Shown here: positions 13,226-24,979 of the stretch, piece after piece
Numbering within the stretch: position 1 is the first letter of the stretch
How the letters are laid out: every line of letters starts with the position of its first letter
Origin: Theropithecus gelada
Lineage: Eukaryota; Chordata; Mammalia; Primates; Cercopithecidae
Direction of reading: 5' to 3'
DNA length: 64,000 nucleotides
Assembly (NCBI RefSeq): GCF_003255815.1
Contig: NC_037669.1
Location: 117,139,195 to 117,203,194 of the forward strand
The notes under the pieces: model-generated
Seen by the model: only the letters and a program-made list of their open reading frames with translations
Told to the model about the DNA's origin: nothing
Database searches by the model: none
Position numbers and translations under genes: made by a program

Positions 13226-14344
13226 AGTTAAATAGTTAATACAATATTATCAGCTACCAAGAACAAAATAATTGGCTAAAATTTTTGGGTGAAGTGCTAT
13301 CTATTCTCCCAATTAGCAAACACTTTTTCCTTATTTACCTATGGTTTGATAATCAGATGAATTATTTTACATAAAGATTTCTCAAAGTTTTCTTCGTTTG
13401 TTTGTTCTAATAATGTATTCAATTTACATCTGCTACACAAAGCTCCTAGATGCATTAAAATGATCGATTTTGAAGATTGAGCTGACTGGTCAATTGAGAG
13501 ATATATGTGCAATGAAATGACTATGGGATTCTGGCATTTTGAAAACTACTTTGAAGACCAAAAAGTGGGGAAAAAAGAATATTTTATTGATGTTCATCCA
13601 TGTTAAATAAAAACATTTCATTAAGAAGATCCACATAGATATCAGTGCAATCACTTCCAAATATTCAATCAACAAAGATTCTTTTTTCCTTTCTGTTGCT
13701 TCTCTCTTCCTTTATACTACGTCTAATAAAGATTAACAAACACAATTAATTAATAATTAATGTGTTTTATAAATTAAAAGCATATAGCTGTCAATCAAAA
13801 CTTCTGGCCAACATATGAAAAATAATGCTACCACACTGATTGATATAATTTCAGTAAAAAAAAAATTAGCCAAAATAATCTCATCATACAAAAACATGAA
13901 AAAACATAAATTTTTTTATAATGATAAAAATATATCCCAAATCCCTATTACTACAGTTACAGAATCCTGAGGGATAGAAAACTTAGCATAGGCTGAATTA
14001 TTTTCTTCAAGTTGATAAATCTATGTCTCATCCCAAATGGGAATCTCTAAGCTCACTCACCATGTTTTATTTAACCTAGAATTTGTGGGGGAAAGTAGCT
14101 TTAGGAAAGATCTTTCCACTCGAAATTTTAAAAGCTACCATAATAATTAATAGTCTCCAATCCTTAATATACTATTGTTGTAATTAACTCCTCAGTAATT
14201 ATTTCTTACACAGATATAAAGAGAAATCTAATTTCTGAAAGGACAGCTTTCTATTCCTTTAACAAATTTTCCTATAACTTTAAATAACATATTCATAACA
14301 TTACAATTCCTTTTTTCTACGGGGCTTTCACTTTAGCCCAAGAT
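13226..14344. other. Unrecognised AT-rich non-coding DNA
   Basis: I see no gene. An imperfect AT palindrome, 'caattaattaataattaatg', lies at about 13742-13762. Confidence 0.4.
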
Positions 14345-14550
14345 ATAGCATACTAATTAAGGGCACAGACTTTGAAGCCACCCAGATGTTGGCTAATTTT
14401 TTTTTTTTTTTTTTTTTGGACAAGCCATTTAAACTCCCTAAGCCTCAGTCTCCTCATCTGTAAAGTTGGGGTAACGACATGAATGCATAGTCCTTTGTAC
14501 ACAATAAGAGCACAATAAATATCCTTGGTACAATGGCTAATGCACATGTA
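14345..14550 (+). repeat. MIR SINE, sense, with a T-run insertion
   Basis: MIR phrases are 'taagggcacagactttgaag', then (after a T run at about 14397-14417) 'ggacaagccatttaaactcc', 'ctcagtctcctcatctgtaa', and an end 'gagcacaataaatatcctt'. The T run is not flanked by a recognisable SINE or LINE. Confidence 0.8.
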
Positions 14551-14734
14551 TTTTAGACAAGGCCATTTTACTATTGATTGTTCATATATTTACTTTCATG
14601 TTTTACATAAATCTAACAAAAGTCTAAAATTTTGTGTATTTTTTCATTTACCTTTTATTACTTCAGAAAATGAAACAAAATTTATGTCCTTAACATAGAT
14701 CTCTAGACATGAGTGATTATTGGATGACTATATG

Positions 14735-15092
14735 TGAGGCAGGAAAATAGGATCTGGAGGCAGGGAACGTAAGGCCGATTCACCCTTCAGCTATGACAGG
14801 AAATATCCTCTCCATAGAGTGCAGGCCAAGTAAATGACTTTGTAACTTTACTTCATCCTCTTAATTTACACAGGGTGTACTCCAAGTAACCAACGGAATC
14901 CTCTAAGAGGTATTTAAACTCCCCCCAAATTTGTAATGGGGCCTTTGAGCCCCTATGCTCGGCCCATCTCATGCTGTGAAGTGTACTTTCATTTTCAATA
15001 AGTCCCTTCATTCCTTCCTTGTTTTGTTTGTGTGTTTTGTCCAATTCTTTGTTCAAGATGCCAGGAACCTGGACACTCTTCTACCATTAACA
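14735..15092 (+). mobile_element. Solo LTR of an ERV1-type endogenous retrovirus (copy A)
   Basis: It starts 'tgaggcagga' and ends 'accattaaca' (TG...CA), flanked on both sides by the 4-bp word 'tatg' (14731-14734 and 15093-15096); a 4-bp duplication is typical of ERV1. Inside are a 'ggtatttaaactc' TATA-like box (about 14910) and, near the R/U5 region, 'cattttcaataagtccc' where the sister copy at 33952-34348 has an intact 'aataaatc' signal. No primer-binding site, gag, pol or env follows, so only the LTR remains. I do not name the family from memory. Confidence 0.8.
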
Positions 15093-15114
15093 TATGTACT
15101 TAAAAAACAAAAAC

Positions 15115-15300
15115 GTACATGGCTTTGTGGTTAGATGGAGGTTGCATTGTGATGTTTAACTAGTTGTATAACATTAACAACATATTTATCTTCTCTACGC
15201 CCCAGTTTCCTCATGCACACAATGGGATAATACCACTGAGCTCACAGCATTATTTTAGGAACTAAATGTACCATGCTTGATCCTCCTGCAACATCCCTGC
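15115..15300 (+). repeat. MIR SINE, sense
   Basis: 'ctttgtggttagatggaggt' then 'cgccccagtttcctcatgca' then 'cacaatgggataataccact' then 'gagctcacagcattatttta'. The central 'cagtttcctcat' word is diagnostic. Confidence 0.75.
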
Positions 15301-16239
15301 AAAAATTGCATTTTCTATTACTACAAAAATCACGGTAAGCAAACTAGACCTTGCAAACCAGACCAGTGTTTCAAAAACAGTAAAATAGGCCATATTTTAA
15401 TGCCTCTCCTTTTAATGTATACTCTAATGTTCTGATACTGATTTCAGAATAAATGCACAAGTACTCTACCATGGCAAATAGAAAGGCATTATTTTCCTCT
15501 TTGTGAATGACATAAGAGTTGTATCAGGGATTAACTAGTACTAGTAGCTACTTATTGCTAAATGAATGATTTAACATAAATTATGCTCAAATGATTTTAG
15601 TATTTTATATTTTACTATGTTACCCAGGGGTACATTTCAAAGCATCAAGAAAATACCATTCTGATCATATATGGTTATCAAAGATTTTTCCTGAGGGAAA
15701 AAAATGGATGCTGATAATGTAAATCTTTGAATTACCAATATAATTTCCTAAAAAGTCTCCATTTAGTATTTAAAAGCATCAACCTTTAATCACAAACCAG
15801 TCTCCTTGTCATGCCATCGCAATTATTAAAAATATAACTGTCATTCTAAATCCCTCTAAATTACTCTGAGAGAGCAATTGTTTATTGACAAGGCTTAAAC
15901 CAGCAAAAACCTACAGTGACTCCTTAAAGGTCTATCTGCTGAAATATTCCCCAATTTTTGAGTAATGTATAACCATTTCTGCTGTTATAAAGTGACACTG
16001 ACCTCTATTTTTCAGCAAGGGGGAGAAAAGTATAGTTGAAAGAGCTACATTGTAATAGGTACTTCAACTTGAGAATAAAATTACAAAATGCTATACATAA
16101 TGATAATAAGGCTTGAATAAGATAACCTAAGCTGAAACAATGAAGAAGCGTCTGACATGGTGGGGAGAGAAGAGAGAGGAAGACTATCTCCTTGAAGGTG
16201 TCAGTCTTCTTGTAGGAAATTTACATGGGCTCTCCCATT
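15301..16239. other. Unrecognised non-coding DNA
   Basis: I recognise no gene or repeat. Confidence 0.4.
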
Positions 16240-16410
16240 CAAGTCTTTGTCAACTCTATCCAAGAGGTGTCACCAGCGTCCCCATTGTATTGATAAGGCA
16301 CAAAGCTCTCAGAGGTCTAATAACTTGTCCAAAGCCATTGAGAATACATCCTAGATTTAATCTTCACCTCTCCAGGAATTCCTACATCATCAGGTGTCAG
16401 AACAGACTCT
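16240..16410 (-). repeat. Possible MIR, antisense
   Basis: 'attgataaggcacaaagctc', 'tcagaggtctaataacttgt' and 'ccaaagccattgagaa' follow the reversed MIR order ('gatgaggaaactgaggc ... gttaagtaacttgcccaagg'). A 94-codon open frame spans 16140-16424 but lies mostly in this repeat and shows no protein-family features. Confidence 0.45.
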
Positions 16411-17014
16411 GTTGTAAACAATAACCTTATGCAAATCTCGTAAGCATTTCACCCAGTCTTTATTTGCCCTGATAGCAACCATCCACTATCTCACAGGTAC
16501 GGATTAATAACAACTGAAAAATGTTCTGTATTCTCTTTGGAAGCAAGATAGCACATAAATCCCAAAGGTTACTCTGCTAAAACCTTGAAGAGAAGTATAG
16601 CTTCATGACTACAGGTAAACTATTCCTTTCTTATTTGAATTCTTATGAGCACTAAGTGCTCATTCTGCATTAAAAATAACATTTAAACTACAAAGCTTTG
16701 CATTGGAGCACTGATCTCTCAAAAGTCTAAATTGTAGTACCAGGTGTTTTACCTTGTGTTTGCCATTGGATCAGATACTTAAAATAACAGTGTCTCCATT
16801 TTCTCACCTGTCAAATGTGATTTCCTACCTAGCTTGTTTGCATAATGGGTGGAGAAAAAGAGTAAAGTTTATGCAAAAGTGTTGGGAGATTGACCAAAGT
16901 GCCAAACATAAAGTGGCAGAAGTATTGTTGCAAGTAAAAGTATAGTCAATTGTGAAGTTATTTCATATTGAGATCCTCTGTTTTCCAATGTGGTTAACCA
17001 TGTTAAGGTAAAAT
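16411..17014. other. Unrecognised non-coding DNA
   Basis: I recognise no gene or repeat. Confidence 0.4.
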
Positions 17015-17026
17015 GATTCAATTCTT

Positions 17027-17290
17027 TTTTTCTTCTTCTTCTTTTTGAGACAGTCTGGAGGGCAGTGGCACAATCACAGTTCACTGCTGCCTCGACTTCC
17101 CGGACTCAGGTGATTCTCCCACCTCAGCCCCCCCAGTAGCTGGAACTACAGGCTAATTTTTTATATTTCATGCAGAGGTGAGGTTTCATCATTTTGCCCA
17201 GACTGGTCTCCAACTCCTGGGTTCATGCAGTCCACCAGCCTGGGCCTCACAAAGTGCTGGATTACAGGCATGAGCCATCATGCCTGGCCA
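17027..17290 (-). mobile_element. AluJ SINE, antisense, with 12-bp target-site duplication
   Basis: A T/C-rich tail remnant, then 'gagacagtctggagggcag', 'actgctgcctcgacttccc' (an AluJ-type phrase), ending 'catgcctggcca'. Several internal deletions shorten it. The 12-bp word 'gattcaattctt' flanks it exactly (17015-17026 and 17294-17305), which is remarkable preservation for an AluJ. Confidence 0.93.
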
Positions 17291-17305
17291 AGGGATTCAA
17301 TTCTT

Positions 17306-18246
17306 ATATTATTTTGCTATAGATTTCTGTTACTTCTTCTAATTCCTCAGAGTTTTGTCAGGGAAGCAAAACTATATATGTCCAACATATGATTGGCCAC
17401 ATAAGTATTTAGGAGTGAATAGCATATATGTGAAGAGTGTACTAATAATACACCATTCCTCAATTTAGAGTAATTAAAAGCCAACAGGAATCATTTTTAT
17501 AAGAATAAAATTAAGACATTTGCCATTACATGGTTAAAAGTTGTTTGTTACCTATGCACTTTTCAGGTAATTTATTTGAGTACTTTTTAAGTGCTTTTTG
17601 AGTACTGTGTTCTCCTTTTGTACATCTGGATTTATAGTACAGTAGATGCTTAACTTTTAGCCTTTATTTTTTATGCTAAGAACTTTAAGAACTTCTGACA
17701 TTTTAAATCTCAACACTAATGATTAACATCGTTGTTTTATGCTGGAAGCTAAAAGCTGATAGGGTCCTGAATGCAGTGACACCTTCCAATGGTCCCCAAC
17801 TCTAGCAGTTACTCATTTTTCAACCCAGTACTTGAAGATGATATTTTGATAAATTAGCAAAGAACGTTCTCAACAATGCATTAGTTCAATATATGAAAAA
17901 GTATACCTTCAGCAATGACATTTTGTTCTCAAAATAGCTTCATGTACTTTGTCTATTTTGAAATTTTTCAATAGAGCTACTTACAGAACTTCTGAAGAAA
18001 AAGAAAACACCAATAACTTATAAGTAGCAAATGGTACACTCCTATTTCTCATCTCATCATACTCAAAAGCATAGCATTTTTATTTTGAGTCTAAAAATGT
18101 TTTTCCAGAACAAAATCTGACATGATACTTCATGATCCTCCTGTAAACAAATGAATGACACATCTTTTTCTTTTTTCTTTCTTTCTTTTTTTTTTGTCCT
18201 TACTCTAAGTTAAAAGGTGACTAAGTGAGGTTAAAGGTAACTGTCT
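17306..18246. other. Unrecognised non-coding DNA
   Basis: I see no gene. A pyrimidine-rich tract lies at 18166-18197. Confidence 0.4.
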
Positions 18247-19393
18247 TACTTAAATGTTAGACCTAAAACCATAAAAAGCCTAGAAAAAAACCTAGGTAAT
18301 ACCATTCAGGACTTAGGCATGGGCAAGGACTTCATGTCTAAAACACCAAAAGCAACAGCAACAAAAGCCAAAATTGACAAATGGGATCTAATTAAACTAA
18401 AGAGCTTCTGCACAGCAAAAGAAACTACCATCAAAGTGAACAGGCAACCTACAGAATGGGAGAAAATTTTTGCAATCTACTCATCTGACAAAGGACTAAT
18501 ATCCAGAACCTATAAAGAACTCAATCAAATTTACAAGAAAAAAACAAACAACTCCATCAAAAAGTGGGCAAAGGATATGAACAGACACTTCTCAAAAGAA
18601 GACATTCATACAGCCAACAGACACATGAAAAAATGCTCATCATCACTGGCCATCAGAGAAATGCAAATCAAAATCATAATGAGCTACCATCTCACACCAG
18701 TTAGAATGGCAATCATTAAAAAATCAGGAAACAACAGGTGCTGGAGAGGATGTGGAGAAATAGGAACACTTTTACACTGTTGGTGGGACTGTAAACTAGT
18801 TCAACCATTGTGGAAAACAGTGTGGCGATTCCTCAAGGATCTAGAACTAGAAATACCATTTGACCCAGTCATCCCATTACTAGGTATATACCCAAAGGAT
18901 TATAAGTCATGCTGCTATAAAGACACATACACACGTATGTTTATTGCGGCACTATTCACAATAGCAAAGACTTGGAATCAACCCAGACGTCCATCAGTGA
19001 CAGACTGGATTAAGAAAATGTGGCACATATACACCATGGAATACTATGCAGCCATAAAAAAGGATGAGTTCGTGTCCTTTGTAGAGACATGGATGCAGCT
19101 GGAAACCATCATTCTCAGCAAACTATCGCAAGAACAGAAAACCAAATACCACATGTTCTCACTCATAGGTGGGAATTGAACAATGAGACCACTTGGACAC
19201 AGGAAGGGAAATATCACACACCAGATCCTATTGTGGGGAGGGGGTAGGGAGGAGGAATAGCAGTAGGAGATATACCTAATGTAAATGATGAGTTAATGGG
19301 TGCAGCACACCAACATGGCACATGTATACATATGTAACAAACCTGCACGTTGTGCACATGTACCCTAGAACTTAAAGTATAATAAAAAAAAAA
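18247..19393 (+). mobile_element. 5'-truncated L1PA LINE-1, sense
   Basis: It enters the L1 consensus in the middle of ORF2 at 'acttaaatgttagaccta' and runs through the ORF2 stop, the 3' UTR ('acacaccagatcctattg', 'taggagatatacctaatgta', 'cacatgtaccctagaac'), and a short A tail ('aataaaaaaaaaatc'). The sequence is close to primate L1PA. About 5 kb of the element (5' UTR, ORF1, endonuclease and most of the reverse transcriptase) is missing. I found no convincing target-site duplication. Confidence 0.95.
18319..19179 (+). pseudogene. L1 ORF2p C-terminal fragment, open frame
   Basis: This 286-codon frame is the C-terminal part of the L1 ORF2 protein, which in a full element carries endonuclease, reverse transcriptase and a Cys-rich C-terminal domain (about 1,275 residues). 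Only the region after the reverse transcriptase core survives. The Cys-rich motif CX3CX7HX4C is intact ('CWRGCGEIGTLLHCWWDC' at about residues 140-157), followed by 'GIYPKDYKSCCYKDTYTRMF' and the family's usual end 'SLIGGN'. The first Met is only a downstream ATG within ORF2 and not a true start. With no endonuclease or reverse transcriptase it cannot mobilise itself. The open frame reflects youth rather than selection, because no promoter accompanies it. Confidence 0.93.
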
Positions 19394-19397
19394 TCAA

Positions 19398-19480
19398 TTT
19401 TTTCAGTCACACTAGCCTCATTCAAGGCACAATAGCCACATGTAACTACTGGGCACCATTTGGATAGTGTAGGTGAAAAA
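19398..19480. repeat. Possible hAT/MER DNA-transposon fragment
   Basis: 'cagtcacactagcctcattc' and 'caatagccacatgtaactac' resemble a common short DNA-transposon repeat containing 'caatagccacatgtggcta'. It directly abuts the L1PA 3' end. The family is not assigned. Confidence 0.4.
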
Positions 19481-20321
19481 AAAAATGTTGATTATTTATC
19501 TTTAGAAGCACTCTTAACAAGAGTTACACATCCACTTTGAGAAGAATCATCATGATTATGGTTCTTTCTGTACTTTTTATGTCCCACCCATATAGTTCTG
19601 CTACTCTAAAAATTCGTTAAAAATTAAAAATAAGGAAAAACTAAGAGAAAAAAAAAAAGGTTAACTCTCTTGCCATCAAGAAATGGGCCAATAGTTAAAA
19701 TAAAAATGGAAAGAATGCAATAACAGAGTCCAGTGGTCTGTCCTTTCTTCATGCCATATTTGAGATGTGATATTAATAATCACATCAAGGCACCAGGCAC
19801 CTATGTTCTCAGAATAATGATGACAATTTTCAAATTGCATGAAAATTAAGATTCAGAATTCAAAGCTTTCAGTTGATCTACTTTTTCCCTATTTACAGGA
19901 AACAATCAGCTTAAAGATAATTTTGAAATCAAAATCTTACCACTATACCAAAAACTAACACTTTTTTAGTATATTAAATTTCAGACACGCATATTCCTTA
20001 CATAGTTTTAATTATGCTGTAAACAAGATTTTGTGTTTTTATTTTTTAAAACCTCACATCACATAATAGTTTTAAACTGCTTTATCCAAGAATGTATGCA
20101 TAAGTAAACAGAACTTCTATACACCCTCCTACATTTGCCCAGTGTTTGAATGGTGGGGTTGGTTTTTGATTGGCAGCAATGGTCAGTGGTAGCTAGTTCT
20201 ATTTAAAAACTTGCATTATTACAAAAATGTAGTTTAAAATTTTCTTATCTGTAATCATTATCACAGTGCTAGGGAGCACCCAGAAAGGACCATTTAATGC
20301 TGAAGTTAGAAAAAACAATAC
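19481..20321. other. Unrecognised AT-rich non-coding DNA
   Basis: I recognise no gene or repeat. Confidence 0.4.
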
Positions 20322-20753
20322 TGTAAGGTAAATTGTGTCCCCACAAATTCACCTATTGAAGTCCTGATCCCCAGTACCTCGAATGCAACCTATTTGGAAA
20401 TAAGGTTGTTGTGGATGTAATTAGTTAAATTAAGATGAGGACTTAGTGAAGTAGGGTAGTCTCTAATCCAATATGACTGATATCCATATAAAAAGAAAGC
20501 CAAGTGAAGAGACAGTCATGCACACAGGGAGAATGTTATGTGAGGATTCGAGTTTTGCTGTCACAAACCAAGGATCTACCGGAAGGTAGGGGAGAGACGC
20601 GAACAGATATTTTCTTAGAGGGAGCATGGCGCTGCCAAACACCTTAACTTCAGACTTCGGGCCTCAAGAACTGAGGGACAAAATTTTCTGTTGTTTTAAG
20701 CCACTTAGTTTGTGGTACTTTGTTACAATAGCCCTGGGAAACTAATGTAAACA
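20322..20753 (+). mobile_element. MLT1-type MaLR LTR, sense
   Basis: The LTR starts 'tgtaaggtaaattgtgtccc' and continues with 'gaagtcctgatccccagtac', 'gatatccatataaaaagaaa', 'cttcagacttcgggcctc' and 'ttctgttgttttaagccact', ending 'actaatgtaaaca'. This order is the MLT1 LTR pattern. It is an ancient ERVL-MaLR non-autonomous element. No internal region is attached, so it is a solo LTR. Confidence 0.88.
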
Positions 20754-20989
20754 ATATAAAACAAGATTGTATTACATTGCCCTCTACACACTCAATAAAC
20801 ATAACACCTTCCTAACAAGTCTCACTGTCTCTTCAAGCCATTCTACCTATTGTCGCCACATTGTTTTTTTCTTAAAGTAAGAACATACTCGTAGGCTTAA
20901 AACCCTGCAATGACTTCCCAGTGTCTACAGGAAAAAAAATAAACACTGCATGCAAATATAACAATTATAGCTTTACACTTACGATAATC
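20754..20989. repeat. Possible ancient L2-like sequence
   Basis: 'gcttaaaaccctgcaatgac' and 'ttcccagtgtctacaggaaa' recall the L2 phrase 'caaaaccctccaatggctccc ... tacaggataaa'. Support is weak. Confidence 0.4.
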
Positions 20990-21510
20990 CACTATGGACT
21001 ATGCATGGGGGTTTGCCATGTCTATTACATCTTAACAGAATCCCCTCAAACTAAGTATTAGTATTCCCATATTAAAGATAAAGAAACTGGCCGGGTACAG
21101 TGGCTCATGCCTGTAATCCCAGCACTTTGGGAGGCCAAGGCGGGCGGATCACTTGAGGTCAGGAATTCGAGACCAGCCTGGCCAACATGGTGAAACCCCG
21201 TCTCTACTAAAAATACAAAAATTAGCCAGGCAAGGTGTCTCATGCCTGTAATCCCAGCTACTCAGGAGGCTGAGGCATTGAGAATCGCTGGAACCCATGA
21301 GGCAGAGGTTGCAGTGAGCTGAGATCACGCCACTGCACCACTCCATCTAGCTTGGGTGACAGAATGAGATTCTTTCTCAAAAAAAAAAAAAAGAAAGAAA
21401 GAAAGAAAAAAAAAAAAGAAAAAGGAAACTAAGACTTAGTGAGAAAGTGAATTGTCCACGGCCACAACACTGAAGAATGGCCAAGCCTTTCACACAGGAT
21501 TGTCTTCCTC
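20990..21510 (-). repeat. MIR SINE, antisense, split by an Alu
   Basis: The left part ('ccatgtctattacatctta', 'tattcccatattaaagataa') and the right part ('gaaactaagacttagtgag', 'aattgtccacggccac') join to give the reversed MIR order ('gatgaggaaactgaggcacagagag ... cttgcccaaggtcac'). The AluS at 21089-21420 sits exactly inside the conserved 'gaaactgagg' word. Confidence 0.75.
21089..21420 (+). mobile_element. AluS SINE, sense, full length
   Basis: It begins 'ggccgggtacagtggctc', has both arms, and ends in a long A/G-containing tail ('aagaaagaaagaaag'). 'cacttgaggtcaggaattcg' and 'ggccaacatggtgaaacccc' are AluSx-type. A short duplication, 'aaagaaact' (21080-21088) versus 'aaaggaaact' (21421-21430), is consistent with insertion into the MIR. 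Confidence 0.96.
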
Positions 21511-21639
21511 AGAGACATACACAGATAGCTATCACATGAAAATAGCAATAATTCCAAATCCCTTCAAGATATGGGTTCTACTTGTGTTTTACTTCAATAT
21601 CATTTCTTCATTTTGCACCAGCCAGCCTCCACACTGCTA

Positions 21640-22020
21640 TATTACCCTAAAATGCACCCATTTTGGTTTGTGAGCCTTTTAGTTGAGCCTGGTATTTTTC
21701 TGCTCATTACTTCTGCTGGCAATATTTTTTCTTCTGCCTTAAAAACCCAACTAAACTGATAACTACTTTCTCATATTTAAGACTTGGCAACTGTCTCTTC
21801 TTCTGTGAAGTCTAGTTAGAGTTTCCCTAAGGAAATTTTGATCACTGCCTATTTTCTGAATGCATAATAATCTGGACAAATGCCAATTATAGTATTTAGA
21901 CAATCATATTATTCACAGGTCTGTTTCTTCCTACTAGACTGTAAGCTTCTTAAGGAAATCACATTGTATCCCTTGTGCCTTCAACTGAAGATAAATGTTA
22001 ATGAATTGCATGCAAGAATG
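21640..22020 (+). repeat. L2 LINE 3' region, sense
   Basis: 'tcttctgtgaagtctagtta', 'tctgtttcttcctactagac' followed by 'tgtaagcttcttaaggaaat', 'cacattgtatcccttgtgcc' and an end 'aagaatgaatgag' follow the L2 3' pattern. Confidence 0.75.
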
Positions 22021-22092
22021 AATGAGACATAATACATTATTAAATTAAGAAGTTATATATATTTCCAGGTTTTGCAATTATTAAAAAAATGG

Positions 22093-22398
22093 GGTCGGGC
22101 ACAGTGGCTCACGCTTGTATCCCAGCACTTTGGGGGGCCAAGACAAGCGGATTATGAGGTCAGGTGTTCGAGACCAGCCTCCCCAATATGGTGAAACCCC
22201 GTCTCTACTAAAAAAACATAAAAATTCGCCAGGTGTGGTGGCGGGCACCTGCAGTCCCAGCTAATCGCAAGGCTGAGGCAGGAGAATCATTTGAACCCAG
22301 GAGGTGGAGGTTGCAGTGAGTTGAGATTGCATCACTGCACTCCAGCCTGGGTGACAGAGTGACACTCAAACTCAAAAAAAAAAAAAAAAAAAAAAAAA
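22093..22398 (+). mobile_element. AluS SINE, sense, full length
   Basis: It runs from 'ggtcgggcacagtggctc' to a pure A tail of about 25 bases. 'attatgaggtcaggtgttcg' and 'ccaggtgtggtggcgggcac' suggest the Sg/Sc branch. It has several private changes. Confidence 0.96.
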
Positions 22399-22689
22399 GG
22401 GGGAATTTCAGAAACAACAACAACAAGCAAACAAACTGTGAAAACCTATATAGATTCCTGATACAGAACAATATGTCACAGAAAAAAACTTGGTGAAATT
22501 CCATTAAAGTCTGCAATTTAGATAATAGTGTCATACCAATTTAATTATTTGGTTTTATCATTGTAACATGGTTATGCTAGATGTTACATTCAGAGAATCT
22601 GGATAGGGTGTGTTGGGTAAATCTCTGTCTTACTTTTGCCACTTTTCTGCAAGTCCAAAATTAGTTTTTTAAAAAAATGTTTAAGAAAA

Positions 22690-23110
22690 GAAGTATTATT
22701 TACTATTCTCACAATTTTATCTGTTAAAATGTATCCCAAGGGAATAATCAGAAACACCCACAGAGCTGTATGTGTGTGCGTGTGTATGTGTGTGTTTCAT
22801 TATGGCAATATCTGAAAAATTAAAATGGAAATAACCTAAATGCCCAACAAATAAATCATGTTACATCACACAAAGCTATATTCAGCCATGAAAATTATTA
22901 CATTTCTTTAGATTTATTGGCATACATGGGTCGTTGTAATCTATTATCATCTTAAAAAGTAGAATGCACTATATGTAAAGTCCAATGTGATTATGTTTAT
23001 TCTTTTTTACTTTTCGTATCTCATGTCCAAAAAGTTCTTATCTCTGAATATGTGCAAAAGAACTGATCTTGAACAATATACAATGAAGTGTTAACATTTT
23101 CTTTTAATGT
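22690..23110 (+). mobile_element. L1M-class ORF2 end fragment, sense
   Basis: 'gtatcccaagggaataatc', 'tatggcaatatctgaaaaat', 'ggaaataacctaaatgccca' and 'gctatattcagccatgaaaa' follow the old-L1 phrase 'ggaaacaacctaaatgtccatc ... ctatgcagccattaaaa'. A short 'tgtgtgtgcgtgtgtatgtg' tract lies at 22770-22795. All frames are broken. Confidence 0.65.
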
Positions 23111-24600
23111 GAGTTAGCATAATGAGTGTTCTGTTTGTTAATCTGAGTTTTCTATAGTTCTAATAATACAATTAAAAATGATGTTGTTTTTAGAATTTAA
23201 GATGTCTTAATGTTGGGTACCATTAAAAAGCTATTATGAATAAAGTTTCTCATCTTTATTGTCATTTTAGTTAGTATTCATGCAAATGATCTTTTAAAAA
23301 ACTTTTCACTGGAGCAGGGTGTTCACCTTCAGGACAGCAATGAATGAACAACACACCCAAAAATAACTGGGATCATTTTCATTTTCAAAGAAAGAGAGCA
23401 TCACCAAGAGAGTCCCTGTTAGGGAATGATTGATCTGTTAATCATATTTCTAACATCCTTAAACTCTGACATCCTCTGATTAAAACAGGACTGTATCAAC
23501 ACAATTTCTAACAACGCAATTTCCCTTCAAAAACAATAACTTGTTTTAACACCAATACATTAGGCATGTTTTCAGCTCCCTTCATAATGTAGTTTTTAAC
23601 TCAGACTGAAAAAATTGCATATAAAATGACACACATTTTGGGGAAAATATATCTGAGCTTATGGTTTGGTCCAGAATTACATTGATTGTATCCTATCAAT
23701 AGGACACTTCATTTTCTAAAGGAGGATATTTAGGCTTGTATTTATCTACATCAATGGTCAGAGGTGGGAAAAGCTGATAGTGTTGAAGGGATTTTATCAG
23801 GAACTAAAAATTATATATATATAGATATTTATATCTATCTATATACGTGTGTGTGTGTGTGTGTGTGCGTGTATATATATATATACTACAACAATATGAT
23901 GTCACTTATCAGGAACTCAAAGTCAATTGACATATAAGAGAAGATGTAAGGCCAGAGCTTTCATGACAGGCATGATGCTTTTTCCAAGTATATCACAATT
24001 TATATCCTCAATCACATACAACAGTAAGGTAAAGTATGAATTCACCCATTAGATGCCTGCAGGGACACAAGGATGAATAGCCATTTTCTGCCCTTCAGGT
24101 GTTCAGGAAAAGAGTTCAGGCATATAAAGAAAATGCATTTGGAAGCACTAAGTTATAATGCCGATGGAAGGCGAAATTAATACCAATTACAAATCCAAAA
24201 AACATGAATAATTATGACAAACTTCATATTACAGAAACAATGTACCAAAAGAGTTTGGTCACTACTATTTCAGATCTTTCAACAACAGTTTGTTTTTTCT
24301 CTCTGCACATTAAGAAATGCATAAAACCATATAGGTAAAATTTAAATGTTTCCCATTGAAACACATATCTTTTTAACTTTTTTATGTTATCCCAGGCAAC
24401 TATTTCTGAATACATACCCAACACAATTTTTTTGATAACCAGATTTAAATTAGACAGAAGATTAGCACTGTTTACACATGTGAGATTCTTCAGTGTCAAT
24501 TATGTAAACCTCATCATTTCAGCAGAAGTATAATGATGCATTTATATAACATTTATCTTCAGAACGTCTAAATGGCTTGACAGGTGTGCCATTCTGCCAC
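23111..24600. other. Unrecognised non-coding DNA with one microsatellite
   Basis: No gene or clear interspersed repeat apart from the AT/TG tract listed separately. The minus-strand frame over 24224-24499 has no family features. Confidence 0.4.
23811..23886. repeat. (TA)n/(TG)n compound microsatellite
   Basis: TA-rich and 'gatatttatatctatctata' words lead into an uninterrupted GT run, then 'gcgtg' and another TA run. It is alternating purine-pyrimidine over most of its length. A 12-bp direct repeat flanks it (see findings). Confidence 0.95.
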
Positions 24601-24979
24601 TGTACTAGTCCATTTTCAAGCTGCTAATAAAGACATACCCGAGACTGGGTAATTTATAAAGGGAAGAAGTTTAATTGACTCACAGTTCGGCATGGCTGGG
24701 AGGCCTCAGGAAACTTACAATCATGAAGGAAGGGGAAGCAAATATGTCCTTCTTCACATGGCAGCAGGAAGGAGAAGTGCAGAGCATAGGGGAGAAAAAC
24801 CCCTTATACACCATCAGCTCTCATGGGAACTAACTCACTATCACGAGAGCAACATGGGAGAACCACCCTCATGACCTAATCACTTCCCATGAGGTCCCTC
24901 CCCCAACACATGGGGATTATAATTATAATTACAATTCAAGATGAGATTTTGGGTGGGGACACAGAGCCAGACCATATCA
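24601..24979 (-). mobile_element. THE1/MST MaLR LTR, antisense
   Basis: 'gctaataaagacatacccga' then 'gactgggtaatttataaagg', 'ttaattgactcacagttcgg', 'cactatcacgagagcaacat', 'caattcaagatgagattttg' and 'ggtggggacacagagcc' are the reverse of the THE1/MSTA LTR. It is a solo LTR with no internal part. Confidence 0.92.
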
